A stretch of DNA of 6,195 nucleotides from positions 1-6,195 of the forward strand of contig NZRW01000047.1 of the NCBI GenBank assembly GCA_002701185.1, read 5' to 3'. This DNA is from Fidelibacterota bacterium (GTDB lineage Bacteria > Fidelibacterota > Marinisomatia > SCGC-AAA003-L08 > D37C17). Shown piece by piece: positions 5,723-6,195 of this stretch. The number at the start of each line of letters is the position of its first letter. The first letter of the stretch is position 1. The position numbers and the translations under genes are program-made. The notes beneath the pieces are model-generated. The model was given only the letters and a program-made list of their open reading frames with translations, searched no databases and was not told the DNA's origin.

Positions 5723-6195
5723 ATGAAATACGTTTATTTATTTGGAAAAAACATAAATGAGGGTAACGCCACACAAATAAATTTATTAGGTGGAAAAGGT
5801 GCAAATCTTGCAGAAATGTCAAGTTTAAATATACCAGTTCCTCCAGGATTTACTATTACAACCTCTGTATGTAATTTATTTTTAAAAAATAATGCTCTAA
5901 ATAACACAGTTAAAAAAGATATATTAAGTTCTTTGAAAGCTGTTGAACAAGTAATGTCGAAAAAGTTTGGAGACAAAAATAACCCACTTCTTCTATCTGT
6001 CCGATCAGGGGCTAAAGTATCGATGCCTGGAATGATGGAAACTGTGTTAAACATTGGATTAACTAGCAATACTATACCAGCGCTGATTAAAATAACCAAA
6101 AATCCACGTTTTGTATACGATTCATATAGACGGTTGATTATGATGTATTCAGATGTGGTGATGGAAAAAGCTGAACAAAAAAATGATGTTCAAAT
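5723..6195 (+). CDS. ppdK: Pyruvate, phosphate dikinase, N-terminal part only
   Basis: The frame is open from ATG 5723 to the window end (157 codons plus 2 nt); the full enzyme is about 880-900 residues, so most of it lies outside. The enzyme interconverts pyruvate, ATP and phosphate with PEP, AMP and pyrophosphate in the cytoplasm. The visible part is the nucleotide-binding domain. LLGGKGANLAEM (21-32) holds Lys25, which corresponds to the ATP-binding lysine of the family. PVPPGFTITT is at 38-47. LLSVRSGAKVSMPGMMETVLN (90-110) includes Arg94, and RFVYDSYRRLIMMYSDVVM (129-147) follows. The pattern VRSGAKVSMPGMM separates it from PEP synthase. There is no Shine-Dalgarno sequence before the ATG; the preceding bases are almost all A and T. 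It is divergent from spoVG with 107 nt between the two starts. Confidence 0.95.
   Translation, partial: MKYVYLFGKNINEGNATQINLLGGKGANLAEMSSLNIPVPPGFTITTSVCNLFLKNNALNNTVKKDILSSLKAVEQVMSKKFGDKNNPLLLSVRSGAKVSMPGMMETVLNIGLTSNTIPALIKITKNPRFVYDSYRRLIMMYSDVVMEKAEQKNDVQ

Noticed and set aside
5734..6099. 121-residue open frame on the - strand
   Set aside because: It lies fully antisense to the well-conserved pyruvate, phosphate dikinase N-terminus and shows no motif of its own.

Overview
The window is a gene-dense, AT-rich stretch (roughly one third G+C by eye) of a bacterial chromosome. It appears to come from a Gram-negative, respiring member of the FCB (Bacteroidota-like) lineages. The evidence is an ExbB-ExbD-ExbD-TonB cluster with two ExbD paralogues, a succinate:quinone oxidoreductase with a single five-helix cytochrome b subunit, and SdhA/SdhB sequences of the Bacteroidota style (for example [10 protein letters not shown] in SdhA and [14 protein letters not shown] in SdhB). 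Clear AAGGAG-type Shine-Dalgarno sites and TATAAT boxes, with no obvious Bacteroidota-type promoter element, make a relative such as Marinimicrobia (SAR406) as plausible as a true Bacteroidota. I cannot decide this from the sequence alone.

Layout. Positions 1-1857 (+ strand) hold the tail of exbB, two exbD genes and tonB, packed with gaps of 0-3 nt. This module carries proton-motive force from the inner membrane to TonB-dependent outer-membrane receptors. Positions 1854-5615 (- strand) hold spoVG-sdhC-sdhA-sdhB, read right to left. This is a SpoVG-family nucleic-acid-binding protein followed 16 nt later by a complete succinate dehydrogenase (complex II). tonB and sdhB converge and share 3 bp of stop-codon sequence within a 4-bp overlap of reading frames. 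Positions 5616-5722 form a divergent promoter region. From 5723 (+ strand) the first 157 codons of pyruvate, phosphate dikinase run off the window end.

How the genes work together. Complex II feeds electrons from succinate into the quinone pool and so supports the proton-motive force that ExbB/ExbD/TonB spends on uptake. Pyruvate, phosphate dikinase sits at the PEP/pyruvate node next to the TCA cycle. These are housekeeping energy genes, not an obvious mobile or defence island.

The two most unusual observations are these. (1) The SpoVG-family protein ends in an acidic disordered tail with the terminal residues DDDIPF, which is the protein-docking tip of bacterial single-stranded-DNA-binding protein (SSB), attached here to a different nucleic-acid-binding fold. 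(2) The sdhA reading frame carries a conserved-looking N-terminus about 25-35 codons upstream of its first ATG, yet there is no ATG, GTG, TTG or CTG there to start it. That points to a non-canonical start codon, or to a sequence error or frameshift. No RNA genes, CRISPR arrays, insertion sequences or convincing intrinsic terminators were seen.
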